A stretch of 64,000 nucleotides of DNA, from assembly GCA_947034885.2 (NCBI GenBank), contig OX344755.2:26605052-26669051 (forward strand), written 5' to 3'. The notes under the pieces are model-generated. The model saw nothing but the letters and a program-made list of their open reading frames with translations. It was not told the DNA's origin and made no database searches. Source of the DNA: Thuidium tamariscinum. Taxonomy: Eukaryota > Streptophyta > Bryopsida > Hypnales > Thuidiaceae. The translations under genes were made by a program, and so were the position numbers. Below are positions 22,789 to 34,578 of the stretch, in pieces; the stretch's first letter is position 1; each line of letters starts with the position of its first letter.

Positions 22789-23361
22789 CTAAGGCTTGTA
22801 ATCAACGTCTCCTCTCACCTCAGCTGCACTGCTATGACCTCTTGAATCCCGTTCCGAGTCTTCTTCATTACTTGTGCTGTCCATACTATCGGATGAAGAC
22901 TGTAGAGCTCGCTCTTTTCTTCCGGATATTTGCTTTGATGCAAGCGATCTCTTGCGTCTACCCTTCTTTTTCTCTTTCACCATGTCTCTACCTCCTAGTG
23001 TAGACTTCCCAATCCCTTGTTCAAGACCATTAACCGGTTTCACTTTGCTTTGTGAGAAAGGTTCACATACATGAAGGGGGGTTCGACCTAGACTTTGCCG
23101 CTTCGATGGTGATCTTGCAAAGGCCTCCAGTATTCTTTTATTTCTAGCTTTCTTGGACTCTTTCATTGCTGGTTGTCTTGCTTTTGATTCGTTTGGAATG
23201 ATGATCTCATTTGCGCCCAAAGAAAGTGATCGATCCGATGACTTCACCGAACGTAGACCAAACATGGACCTCAACGTTTCATCTTCTTGTGGATCCTTAT
23301 TTCCGTTGCATAAACTACCGAGACCACCTAAACTTGCATTGCCGAAGTCAGAAAAATACAA
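22789..23361 (-). CDS. Unknown basic Ser-rich protein, possible 3' exon
   Basis: An open frame of about 190 codons ending at RGDVDYKP. I recognise no family. It has Ser/Lys-rich sequence, a strong nuclear-localisation-like cluster (KEKKKGRRKRS) and an acidic Ser-rich tail (SSSDSMDSTSNEEDSERDS). There is no ATG at its 5' edge, where a TGA precedes the frame, so it could be a terminal exon with a splice acceptor near 23325-23350, or a truncated gene. It lies head to head with the kinase pseudogene across the type B array, but the array faces the kinase. Confidence 0.45.
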   Translation of the reverse strand: MYFSDFGNASLGGLGSLCNGNKDPQEDETLRSMFGLRSVKSSDRSLSLGANEIIIPNESKARQPAMKESKKARNKRILEAFARSPSKRQSLGRTPLHVCEPFSQSKVKPVNGLEQGIGKSTLGGRDMVKEKKKGRRKRSLASKQISGRKERALQSSSDSMDSTSNEEDSERDSRGHSSAAEVRGDVDYKP

Positions 23362-23534
23362 AATTCATTTCTTAAACTAAAATATCCTATTTAAAAAGAT
23401 TTGTGATTCAAAAGTATTTTGGTTTTTTCGAATAAAATTTTTAAGTAAAATTTTATAATGCAAAAGAAAACAAAAGATTAGTTTCTAATCTATTTGACAT
23501 TTCCTAACTCTTTTTTTCTATGACCTAGTGAAGC

Positions 23535-23856
23535 CCAGACGCGGTCGCCCCAAGAGACGCGGTCACCCCCAGAGGCGCGGTCGGCCCCGAAGAGGCGCGG
23601 TCGCCCCCCCCCCCCCCCCCGATCCGCGGTCGCCCTACAGATACCCGCTGTCGCCCCCCCCCCCCCCCGAGCCGCGGTCGCCCTGAACCTACCCGAAGTT
23701 GCCTCCATGCCGACCCGCAGTCGCCCCTCCCGATCCGCGGTCGCCTCGCACCCGCTGTCCGGTACTTAAGCGTTCTCCATTACCCGCAGTCGCCACTCTT
23801 GGCCATGCGCACTGTCTTTCACCCACCTCTGAGTGGCTGAATGCGTGCCCGTTGGT
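23535..23856 (+). promoter_or_regulatory. Type B array, TATA-like box and leader of the left kinase gene
   Basis: CGCGGTCGCCCC/ACCCGCAGTCGCC copies from about 23535 to 23800 face the gene, broken by two long C runs near 23606 and 23656. GGTACTTAAG at 23761-23770 sits where the other genes have a TATA box, and TACTTAAG occurs at the same place in front of 48658 and 55283. The leader module CTTTCACCCACCTCTGAGTG then GCTGAATGCGTGCCCGT lies at about 23816-23852. The ATG is at 23941. Confidence 0.75.
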
Positions 23857-23940
23857 CCAGGTTTATTTTTTGGGGGGCGGACTTTTTGCATTTTTCTCCT
23901 ACGAAATTAGAAGTTGGTGTTATTTCTTTGAAGGAGCACC

Positions 23941-25521
23941 ATGTCCAATCCACGTGAAGGCACTAGCATGAGGCGGAGGTCAATTTGGGATCTAGATGAT
24001 CCTAAGCATTTTGAAGTCCCTATAGCTACAGGCGTGACAACTGGGAGTGCAACCGAAACCAAGCCAAAGAAGCCTAGGACAGCTAATGAGAAGGACCCGA
24101 CGTACCCACCTCCAAGTTATACAAAGTTTGCATATGAGGTGTCCTTACAATGGTATGCAAGAAAAAGTGTGCAATTTCTGGAGGCAAGCTATTTCAGAGA
24201 TCCCTTGACAGGTGCTCTAAAATTGGTGGATGATTTGGAGGCTAGGATTTTGAGCAAGTGCTATGAATCTGATGATTTCAAAGACGTGGATTTGACATAC
24301 AATTCAAGCCTTCAACGTTGGCTTACCGACACTATTCAGTCTATAATTTTTAATACCAAGAGATTGATGGCTGATCTTCGACCACAAGTGGCTGGGCAAC
24401 CACTAGATGATGAAGCAAAGGAGTTCTGTGAGAAGATGGAATGGTGGCAAACAGCTGTGAAGAAATTATCAAAGTCAGGATCAAGGGGTTTCAAGTGGAA
24501 AAACGATGCTGTGAAGGCTGCATTTGCAAGAGATGGTGGACTATGTATTACTTGGATACCACCTTCAGCAAAGGTGGAGCCCCTTAGTGGATTCTGTCGT
24601 GAAGGTGGGCATGGCAAGGTGCGCAAAGTGTGTATTCTAGGGTTAGATACGTTCCCTGAATATATCACTTTGGCTGGGAAAATGCCAAAAACCAAGAACT
24701 TGCGCGATGCAAGGGTGGAACGATCCGTAGAAGCCTTTGTATGTCCCCTAAATCATGCTGGCATAATAAAGTTTTGTGCCATGAATTCAAAAACCATGGA
24801 GGCGTATACTCTATGGTGGAATGGAGGTCATTTGGGTGAATTGCTCGATTTGAACAACAAGGTGTCACCAACCGTGGAATGGCACAAGGTGAATCAGATT
24901 AGACAATTGCCTGAGGAGAAACAAAAAGAAGTCAACCTTTTTCGAAGGCACAAGGCCAAATTAGCATGGGCTCTTGTGTACGTGACTCATCTTATGCATC
25001 AGTCATTGGTGTTGCACAACGACTTGTCTCCAAGGAATATATTGTTGCATTTTCCTGATTATTCCAACGAGATCATCAACATCGGGATTTGTGATTGGGG
25101 AATTGCAAGTCATATGGATGAGAAAGCCCCATCGCACTATGGATACCGTACCAATGAAGAGATGGAGAGACAACAACTAGGGCGTTGGTGGGTGGCCCCA
25201 GAGTTGTTCTACACATTTGGGCCACAAAATTCCGATACAAGCCTATCCATTATGCAAGCAACGCATCGATATACCGTGTAATCGGATTCATATTCTATTG
25301 GAAAATTGGCAGAAAGCATGAAGATTGAGTGGACTGGCGACTTTGATGAAGACATCTTCAAAAATCGAGATGCATGTAGGTACTTTGCCTTGAAGTTGGA
25401 TCAATTGACTAGAAAAGATCCAAAAGACAGACCAACGTGTACGGAGGTGGTAAGTTTGCTCATGGGGCCTCCATGGTGCATGAAACCCCCCGAATTAGTT
25501 TTCCGTGACTCACCTCTGTAG
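23941..25521 (+). pseudogene. Protein-kinase-like gene with one in-frame stop
   Basis: 526 codons from MSNPREGTSMRRRSIWDLDD. The kinase fold is recognisable: a glycine-rich loop (EGGHGKVRKV), a candidate ATP-binding lysine in LAGKMPKTK, a catalytic loop VLHNDLSPRNILLH with HND and the downstream Asn, a DWG triplet in ICDWGIA in place of DFG, and VAPELF for APE. A TAA at 25279-25281 interrupts the frame where the paralogue has Gln (YTKQSDSYSIGKL). The frame then continues through KDRPTCTEVVSLL, the usual C-lobe Arg region, to TAG at 25519-25521. Substrate and pathway are unknown. Domain-wise it is closest to divergent Ser/Thr-type kinases; it lacks membrane segments and a signal peptide. Confidence 0.85.
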
Positions 25522-28500
25522 TAGTGAGTGTATGAGGGAGTATGATTTAGTAGAAAGTATTTTAGTACAAGGAAGCTGATGGCCACGTTGTGTGCCTTTC
25601 ATTTTGTAATAGGATTTATGTATATATAAAAATATTTTATATTATGAACAATGTGTTCACACTACTAAAATACTAAATCAAACATATTGAAAGTTGAATG
25701 AAAAAATATTTGATTACTTGGATGAATTTCCAAATGTTTGAAATTCATATGTAATTTGAGTTATTGAGTATTAGACATGCGGGCTATCAAATTATTTTGT
25801 GGTAAGAATTAACCAAGTAAAATTTGTAGTTTAAGATAGTAAATGATGTAGCATTGATTGCATTTGTTATTTACGATTTGATACAAAAATTTGAAAATCA
25901 AATCATCGAAGTCAAATCTTTCACTGAAATAATGAATATACTTTTGTGTCCACTGAATTATTCAAACAATTGATTTTCTGTGCCACATTTTTGTAGACAA
26001 TATCAATTTTGATTTCTTTTAAGAGACTTCTAAACAAAATATTTACCTCACACAACTATTTCACTTTCTAATGTTCACTGAATTATGGAAGAAATCCTCT
26101 TCTACCAATGTACTAGTAGGTCGTGGAAGTCTCTTATAAATCTTTAATCAATAAATTACTAAATGCCTAAGGCACCTAACTTTGGTGTTTGCATAATTTT
26201 GAAGTTAAATTAAAACTAACAAAGTTGTTATTTTTAGTGGTTCTTATTTTTCGGAAAGTCCTCTAAGAAGTCTTATTTTAATGTCAACATTCCAATTTAG
26301 AAAATGATTGATAGTGATTTTTCTATTCAAGATTTTGCAATGTTAATCAACTATCCATTACATTCTTCACTTTACGTAGTGTTGAGAGTTTTTGAAAATG
26401 AGCCTCAAATACGCTTATATGCTCAATTTAGGAGAAAAATGCACGTTCAAAATTCATTTAAACAAATTGTAGATTAGATTTTGAAAAGGCATAAATTGAT
26501 TGGAATCATGCATGTTAAGCCCTTTAACCTCATATTTCTTTGGTCACCAACTTTCAAATTTTACTTGTGAAAAGAGAATACAAAGACTTCACATCACTTT
26601 TTATTTATGTCTATTGTTGAAAAATGTACTTGAATTACAAACTTCAATTGTATAGGAATTTATAGACTTCAATAAGGCTACTAATTTTAAATTAGAAGTA
26701 TATTTGAGTCATTTTCATCTAATATTATTTCATCCTTGGTAGATGACTTTTTTTAATTTTTGCTTTAAACAAATGTTAGAATGGTATACATGCATAGACC
26801 CTTATAACCCTTTAGGGAACAACTTTTATTTTATTTCTTGGATGCTGCATCTCCAATTGTGGTGTGATGTTTTCAAATTTTGTTGAATTAAAATAAGAAT
26901 AGGGTCATAGGGAGATTCATAGAAAGATTGTTAATATTAAAATGAATTTTTTCCAAATTACCAGTCCATTGATTCCAACAAACAAGAGCGGCTCTAAAGT
27001 TTGTTGCAAAGAAGTGTAAGTGATGAACAACAAATACATGCAATGATTTAATATTTGTAAGACTATTCAATCTCAAGGGCTATAGTGAGTGGAAGAAGTA
27101 GCTATATATGTATGAACAAATGTAGGATGCCAAATAATCATTTTGATAAAAATTACAATTTGATTTTAAAATTTTATATACTACAATATATAGAAAATGA
27201 TATAGGGTGTTTTTAAATATTGTAGGGTACAAATTAAAGGTGTGCATTAGAAAAAAATTGAGTTGGGTCTTGGGGTATCTCCTTTAATATTCCATTATTG
27301 AACCAATACTCTTAATTAGTGTTGTTATTTTGTGAGTTGGTCTGGTGGTCGCATCATCAATTAGTCTCGTCGTTAATTACCACGTCACTAATTTGTAGAT
27401 ATTAGATAGGTTGTACTAGGAATGTAATACTAGTCTACCAATCCCATTCCATCTTTCCTTACAGTGAATGTGTTAATAGTCTCAAAAGTTTCATGTCATG
27501 TTTGCAATTAGTGTATTTAGAAGAGGAATGTGTATTTAGAAGAGGAATTTCTTAAATAAATTTTTTCTATATATACTTAAATTATTTGATTCGGTGTATG
27601 TTTAAGGAGAATCTAATTAGGTGTATGTTTGAAAAGGATCTTATATTCTGTAAAAATTGGAATTGGCAAAACGAGATATTATGAGAGGATCAATTTCATA
27701 CAAGCTAATGAGCACAAGTGCGATACTAATTAAATCAATTGCACTTCATCACAATAGATTATTTTCATCTGGCTTAGTAGTTTGAATATGTTCGAATCTT
27801 TAATTTTTTAAATGGATTAGTTGATATCATGTAATACCACATTTTATTTGGCAATATTCAAACCGAATTCAAAACATTAACTTATATAGATTTGATACAA
27901 GGAAGTCCTTAGACCTGGGAAAACATGATGAAAAAAAGAAAAGTTCATTTGCTAATTTGAAACACCTCCATCATGAAACATTTATATCTTTCAATCCATA
28001 AGAAATATCGTGTATTATGTTTTTCCTATTTGATCTAAGACATGTCTACTTTTTATTTGTTGGATGACTTATAGAAAAGCATAAGAGGCTTTTTGAGATC
28101 TATATAAGGCCCTTAGAGATAGACATGCACACCTATTTAATGAAGACAAAAACTAGTAGTTGAAATATTGTGTGAAGTAAAAGTAGAGACTACAAAAACA
28201 AGGTACTATTACCAAATATTAAATTTGGATAGTATAACATTATATTGATGGTTGTAAAAGAAAATCCACTAGTGGAGTCAATGTACAATACTATATTATT
28301 ATCTTAATGGTTGTACAAAATAGTGTTCCTGATTGGATAGTTTGGTGTCATCTTCATGTCCTAAACCCAAATTTTAAATGACAAAGCTTCATCATGGTCT
28401 CCGTGATCCACCCAATGAAAGCTATTGTCACATGGAAGTACACATTGGAAAAAAATCTTTTCCAATGAGCACGTATAGGGAAGTAGTCATCCTCAAGGAG

Positions 28501-29396
28501 AATATTTAAATACAAAAGCATCCTTCCAAACACCTCTTAGCGGCCCTCTTTAGAACTCAAAAATCCTCTAAGGCTCTAATGAATGGATTAAGGTTACCAA
28601 AGGATTGGTCTATTGTTCAATTATAAATATTTCCCTAAAACTATTAAAGAAGTACTCCGGACATTTACATGGTAATCCCTAAATGCCTAAGCCTTTTCAA
28701 TTTTTATTTATTTTTTCATATTTTTCAAGTGTATTTTGAATATGAAAAAAATATATGAGCTTGTAGTCATCCCTAGTGAAGCAAATTGATTTTCTTCCCA
28801 AATTATACCACATGGATGTTTAAAGAACTTGTTTATTAGTAAGTACACAAATTTTGAGTACAAAATTGCATAGGAGTTGTGAGATTATAACAAGTGAGTA
28901 GTACATCTTTTATACTTTGTATATTGCTCTTTACCACAAAGTTTCTCAAATTTGCATATGAATTGTGTTGGGGGTTGGAGGGGACATAATTAACTACAAA
29001 GAGTGTTAGCACACTAAAATGCATTTCTAAAAAAATTAGTTTCACATGAAAAGCTATTGAATTCATTAGACAATCCACCTTGCAATTGTTGAAATGCAAT
29101 TATTTTTTTAAAGTAGAATTTGGAAATAACTCCAAGTCAATAGTTGTATGATTAAATTTTCAATGTTGAATCATGGAAACACTTTCTTCTTTCCATTCTA
29201 ACCATTCTCAAAGCAAATGGATATGTACTATTTCTTAGATCTCAAATCAAGTGAAATTGCATAAATCTAGGAAATGAAGTAAAATTGGCAAGCTTTACAC
29301 TTCACTTATGGAACATGTATGCCTTTGAAGACCTCTCAATAATCAAATATATACTTTTTACAGTGAAAAATGAAAGTTCTCTATCGTTAACCCTTA
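25522..29396. other. Long AT-rich spacer with repeat remnants
   Basis: No gene seen in almost 3.9 kb. About 26160-26760 is an eroded copy of the family 2 TTAA MITE (starts AAATGCCTAAGGCACC; contains GAGCCTCAAATACGC). About 27905-28085 (GACCTGGGAAAACATGATG to GGATGACTTATAGAAAAG) is repeated at 62658-62832. TCCCTAAATGCCTAAGCC near 28676 is another end-like fragment. The rest is low complexity. Confidence 0.5.
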
Positions 29397-29506
29397 AAAG
29401 TGACTAATTTTTTTTTTTAATGTTCAAGGAATGTAACTGCCTATTCAGATATGGGCCTTTAATTTCAGATCGACCATATATGGTCGGTTGGGTAGGTAGG
29501 GGTTAA
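29397..29506. mobile_element. Possible very short TTAA-flanked element
   Basis: 110 bp bounded by TTAACCCTTAAAAG and GTAGGGGTTAA, resembling the ends of the TTAA MITEs. It contains the perfect palindrome CGACCATATATGGTCG at 29471-29486. The inverted match is only about seven bases, so this is tentative. Confidence 0.35.
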
Positions 29507-29509
29507 TAC

Positions 29510-30118
29510 CTTCAATAATCTTGGTTGGATCCAGCCAGCTGCTTCCATAATTTTAGGTGGCCAAGGGGGGGAGGGGGGAATTTCAAATTAATTCCTTTCC
29601 TTACCAGTAGGTGCGGTCGCTGTTCTTCTGGAGGCTTTTTAATTGTCGGACCCGCGGTCGCCCACCCGATGTCGCACCCAAGGGCGGTCGCTGTGTCCCA
29701 GGATCCCCGCCAGGACCCGAGGTCGCCCCTACGCGCGGTCGCACCCACCCGATGTCGCACCCACCCGCGGTCGCTGTGTTCCGTGAGCGTGGAGTGTTGA
29801 ACTTCCCGCAAGGACCCGAGGTCGCCCCACGCGAGGTTGCACCAACCCGCTGTCGCACCCACCCGCGGTTGCAGTGCCAAGATCGGGGCTTCTGAACTTC
29901 CCCGCACGACCCGCAGTCGCCACCACGCGCAGTCGCCCCACCCGCGGTCGCTGTGTGCCAGGATTCGAAGGACTTGAACATGGCGCCAGGACCCGAGGTC
30001 GCCTCACGCGCTGTCGCGCCAACCCGCTGTCGCCCACTCACGGGCGCGCGTTCGTAGTGCCAGATTGGGGGTTCAGAAATTCCGCCAAGACCCGCGGTCG
30101 CTCGAGGCACGGTCGTGC
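29510..30118 (+). promoter_or_regulatory. Type B array without an intact gene
   Basis: ACCCGCGGTCGC-type copies fill about 29610-30118 in + orientation and are organised in longer units of roughly 105 bp that carry phrases such as AACTTCCCGCAAGGACCCGA and GTCGCTGTGTTCCGTGAGC. The lead-in at 29520-29615 (ATCCAGCCAGCTGC, TTTTAGGTGGCCAA) is shared with 63870-63965 at the window end, so this is a distinct class of upstream region. No clear TATA box or intact gene follows. Confidence 0.65.
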
Positions 30119-30147
30119 CTTTATTTTTTCTATTTTTTTTTCTTTTT

Positions 30148-30342
30148 GAACAAATGGAGAAAATTCAACTGGCACAGGAACCAGTACATTCAGACCAGGG
30201 GCATCAAGCCTTTTGCAGAATTAGGCAGGATTACTCACCTACCTCAAATGGGTTGTGTTCCTATTTGGAGGTGCTAGAATATGATTTGACTTTTCATTAT
30301 TTGAAGAGTATTGATCTTATTCAAACAAAAAGGGGAAATTAA
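30148..30342 (+). CDS. Small ORF after an orphan array
   Basis: A 64-codon frame starting MEKIQLAQEPVHSDQ, 30 bp after the last array motif, in the orientation the array faces. No family recognised and no homologue elsewhere in the window. It may be the truncated start of the gene class that this array type serves, or chance. Confidence 0.25.
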   Translation, partial: EQMEKIQLAQEPVHSDQGHQAFCRIRQDYSPTSNGLCSYLEVLEYDLTFHYLKSIDLIQTKRGN

Positions 30343-30493
30343 TATTTAAAATCCTAAGGCCTGAAATTAAAACATTTAACCCTTTTTGAATTATTTGCCA
30401 TGAATCATTTTTTTCCCAACTCTGTACAATTAAGACATAACTTATAAGAGACCATGTCTTCAACTAGTGATAAACAAATGAATACAAAAGTGT

Positions 30494-31147
30494 TTAACCC
30501 CTGAATGCCTAAGGCTTACTTTGAATTTCTTAGAATTTGCTCTAAATTGGAACAAGATGCAACATTCTTGATAAGTTGAATAAATTTTCTTTTAATTGAA
30601 ACTTTAGAAATTTGAAGTAGACATGTTAAAGATCACCTAGAAAAAGAAAACACAAGTATATCACTTCTGGATTGAAAGATTGTAATGTTTGATCATGAGG
30701 GTGTAGAAAGTATGAAAATCTTTGAGTTCTCTTTTTGCATGTCAAATCTAAAAAGGTGGTCACCAAAACAAGACTAGGTGTTAGGGCCTAAGAAGCATAG
30801 CCACAATCAATTTATGGCTTCTCAAAATGTAGTCTAAAATTTTTTGAAATGAATTTTTTGTGTGATTTGTTCTCTAAGATCTAGTGTATTTGAGGCTCAT
30901 TTCCAAGAGTCTTTAACACTATGGATTGTCAAGATTGCAATGGGTACCCTTGCATTAAAATTTGAATAGAAAAATCATAATCATAATTCAAAATTGGATT
31001 ATTGATGGTAAATCTAGACTTTGAAAAAAGCCTTCCAAAAATATAAACCACTAAAAATAAATTTTTGGTAAGGCTTTCATGAACTTCAAAGTTTCTTTGA
31101 CACCACATTTGAGAACCATGGGCATTTAGGGGGTTAAAAAACACACA
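30494..31147. mobile_element. TTAA-flanked MITE (family 2)
   Basis: 654 bp with TTAA at both edges. Left end TTAACCCCTGAATGCCTAAGG, right end (inverted) TTAACCCCCTAAATGCCCAT, matching apart from one inserted C and few changes. Eroded copies occur at 19520, 26160 and 54524, and the split copy at 32165-32310 / 62506-62660 was the target of the giant element. Non-coding. Confidence 0.75.
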
Positions 31148-32164
31148 ATTCTTCATTTCTGCAGACATCAAAACACTTGTAGATTATTGTGTTGTTTTTA
31201 TTTCATTTTTTTAATTTAGATTTTCATGAATACTCTTGCAAATCTTTTGTACTTAAGAAAATAAAGTATGTTTGAAATTGTGAACAAACTTTTGAATTCA
31301 AGAAATTACCATTCCAAAACGATGTGAATAAATAAGTAAAATAAAAACCATAAATAATAATTACAATCTAAACATACTATATTGAACATAAAGAAAATTC
31401 TTGTAAGAAGATAGTTACAATTATTCTATTTGTACTTTACTTTACAGTGATTTTAAAGGTTCAAATTTAATTGAAAAATAAGTCATAATGTCATAGTGAT
31501 AGTGTACCAATTATCTAGCTATAGGGATATATTATGTAGATAATCACTTTTGATTGAATTATGTGATTAAATTGTTATCCTATATTTCATTTTATAGTAT
31601 ATCATTATAATTTTCAAAATTTGAATGAACCCTTGATCCCTTTAGGAATTAAACCTCAAATCTTAAAAAAATTTACCTTGGCTAACCTCAAAGTTTACAA
31701 TTTTCATTTACACATTTCTATACTATCTACTTTGAGATCTTATAGTTAGCTAGGTGACTAAATCGAATTTTAGACTTAAACTACACTTTGTTTCCAAAGA
31801 TGACATTTAGTAAGATTTTAGTAAAGTATAGTTATGAAATTATAGTGATTAATTGTACATTTGTACTCACTTTTTCTAGAATATATTAGTAATATTGATT
31901 TTACATTCCATCCAACTAAGCACAACATAAATGACCAACATCGTTAGTGAAGGGGTCTCAAAGAATTGGTAAGGATATTTTTTCATGTTTCCCTCTACAA
32001 CATCATGGCATGATTTTTATTTACATGAAGAGTAATTAGGGGAGGGAATGCGGTATGAATGTGTTTCTCATTCTTTTAACCCGTAGAATTCGGAGGCACA
32101 TAAATTTGATTTTTCCTCAATTGCAATGCAAAATAGATTTGATTGAAATTCCTATTTTTACTAG
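31148..32164. other. AT-rich spacer, nothing recognised
   Basis: About 1 kb of low-complexity AT-rich DNA left of the giant element. No gene, array or paired terminal repeats seen. Confidence 0.35.
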
Positions 32165-32318
32165 TTCATATTAATGAGAAAATTACTAAAGGATGTCTAG
32201 TTTAAGCATCACAATACCGATCTGGAAATGATTGGTTATGTTTTTTGGGTTGAAGATTTACTGTAAAGATGTCTATTGCAATCTTGCCTTTTTTAAGTCC
32301 TTAAATAGGTATCACGAA
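32165..32318. mobile_element. Left part of the target MITE and 8-bp target duplication
   Basis: About 32165-32310 matches the family 2 MITE (GATGTCTAGTTTAAGCATC, GGAAATGATTGGTTATG, TCTATTGCAATCTTG; compare 19635-19735). The matching continuation of the same MITE is found only beyond 62505. ATCACGAA at 32311-32318 is the left target-site duplication of the giant element, identical to 62498-62505. Confidence 0.8.
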
Positions 32319-32331
32319 CAGGGTTGTTCTG

Positions 32332-32768
32332 TTAGACATATTTTTGGGTTTCGGCGTCGTGTTAGACGTCCGATGTCGCGTGTCGTATAAGACAACCTGT
32401 CGCTACCCTGTCCCGTCCCGTCGCGCAAGGGTAAATTTTTTTACCGCGAAGTAAGAAGTTTTTGCCTACGTGGCAGGCTGTCCACGCTGACGTGGAAAGC
32501 GAGGCAGGGCGACTACGGGTGGGGCGACCGCGCATCCGATTTTCAGGGCGACAGCGGGTGCAGAGGTGACCGCGGGTACCGGGCTCAGGCGCGACCGCGG
32601 GTTAAAAATCCAGCGCGACTGCGTCTCTTTTGCGACCGCGGGTGCAATGGAAGGGCGACTTCGGGTATAGGGCGACCTCGGGTACAAGAGAAGGGCGACT
32701 TCTGGTTAGGGGCGACCTCGGGTGCAGGGCGACCACGCCTCTGTCTTTGATGGCGACCGCGGGTGTTT
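32332..32768 (-). promoter_or_regulatory. Left subterminal region and type B array of the giant element
   Basis: 32332-32490 is GC-rich with CGTCG/GTCGCG phrases and ACGTGGCA- and GACGTGG-type motifs, resembling the right subterminal region in composition and in the order (GTAAATTTTTTTACC, then CTACGTGGCAGG). GCGACCGCGGGT-type copies follow at about 32505-32768, reading inwards. No gene lies between the array and the terminus, so the array here is best explained as transposase-binding DNA, not as a promoter. Confidence 0.7.
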
Positions 32769-33426
32769 TTTACCCCTAAATGCTCAAGGCCTTTGGGGGA
32801 GTTTCTAGGAATTTGTTCTAATTTCTAAAGTGAAGAAAAAAATTACTTCATGATGAGCTTTAAGAAAGAAAATTTTAAATGTAACCATTCTAATTCAAAC
32901 TAGACATGTCAGAGATCATTTAGGAGAACAAAACATATATCACTTATGGATTGAAAGATTATAATGTTTAATCACTATAGTGTCCAAATTGCCAAAGAGA
33001 TTTGAAGTCATTCAACCCTCCGTTTACAAGTCTAATCTAAAAAGTTTATGATTAAAAAAAACGGGATGAAAGGGCTTTACAAGCATAACCCCGGTCAATT
33101 TATCGCTTCTCAAAATGTACTCTACAATCTTTTTCCTATATAATGTACAATTCCAATAGACTTTAATTTTGTTTGAAGCGTATACCGAGCTTGCCTTATA
33201 GAATGGTTTTAAAATATAACTACCATTTTCAAAGTTTATTTATAGCATTGTGACCTTTTAAACTACAATCCTTGATTATTACTACAGGTCTACACTTCAT
33301 TGTAGTTTTCATTTTAAATAACAACAATATATTATACATTTTGAATTTTTTTCTTGTAGGGGTGTGAGGGTGTGCCTCTAAAGGACCTTTGTGTTTGTGG
33401 TGTATTGAATTGAATTGACACAATCA
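32769..33426. mobile_element. Eroded family 2 MITE and spacer
   Basis: Directly after the array, TTTACCCCTAAATGCTCAAGG resembles a family 2 end. Similarity to 30530-30800 continues (GAGATCATTTAGGAGAACAA; CACTTATGGATTGAAAG). The other end is not clear. 33130-33426 shows nothing further. Confidence 0.5.
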
Positions 33427-34365
33427 TTAACCCGTAAAGCCCTGAATTGCATTTCTAGGGATCTCACTACCTATTGAATTTCATTTTCTTTTCTTTGAAA
33501 TTTTGACACAACATGTGCCCGCAACTTAGGGGAAAAGGACCAACAATATAATCCCTTTTGACTACACGATCATAAAGTTAGGACATGACGTGTTGTTTCC
33601 TTTAAAATTGTGCGTAGCCCGGGCACCAAAAAAAAACTTCTTTAGAAATTGTGACATTAAGAAATAAAAATTTGAAATATCTTTATTAGATTTTTATCTA
33701 TGTGTAAACCTTCGAATCATTCCATTTCAATACATGAGTCAAAAGTTATGAGGAATTTTAGTTTGGGGTAGTCAATGGGTACTTATAGAATCTCTACTCT
33801 ACCAAAAAAGTTTGAAATTCTTTATTCCATTCAATTTTTTATATTTTTGAAAAAAAAGTGAAACATTGGATGAAGATTGTTTCTTACAATACTTTAACTA
33901 AAGTAATTGGCATTTGTCATTTTTATAAATAATTTGTTGACAACTTAGTATTTTCAAGCATTTTCTATTTTTTTGTTGGTTTCTAACTTAATGTTTTTTC
34001 TCCCATATGTTGAACAATTCCAAATGATTACAAATTTGTAGAATGTAGAGCATACATACCACTTTGATTCTAATATGAGTTTAAAGAATAACCATCAATT
34101 TTGAGTGTTTTTTATACTAATGTCACCTTGTCAAGGGCAATTGGCCAATTGCCGGAAAAAAAGGGGTTTTGCTAGTACAAATGTTAATATCTTGCAATGT
34201 ACATGGTGAAGATTTTCTCCACATCTTCTGAAACCATCCCACAAGAATATCTCACCATTTCATATGTGACAACAAAAATTTCAAAAACATTGCACTTGTA
34301 TTACAAAACGCAATTTTGGAGCAATTTGGGTAGAAATATACTTAGTTAAAAATCTGTGAGGTTAA
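33427..34365. mobile_element. Diverged TTAA-flanked MITE (family 1)
   Basis: 939 bp, bounded by TTAA at 33427-33430 and 34362-34365. The interior follows 20505-21457 in order: GACACAACATGTGCCC, GACCAACAAT, TTTTGACTAC, then near the right end GCAATTTGGGTAGAAATATA. The terminal repeats have decayed (TTAACCCGTAAAGCCC on the left, GTGAGGTTAA on the right), so this copy is older than 20505-21457. Confidence 0.7.
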
Positions 34366-34578
34366 CTAACTAAACCAAAGGCTAGAAAATAATAAAATAA
34401 CCCCAAAGTTAACATGACGAAATACGATGAAAATGCCTAGTAAGGTGCTACAACATATCAATATGTAAGGTACTAAACTACTAGGCTATAAACTTCCGCT
34501 AGAAATCTTTTCAAAAAAACATTTTTGGAAGATACAGTGGGACTAATTTACCTTCCAAACAATTGGACTAATATCTAG
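34366..34578. other. 3' flank of the transposase gene
   Basis: AT-rich, likely containing the 3' untranslated region and polyadenylation site of the transposase gene. No distinctive signal. Confidence 0.3.
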
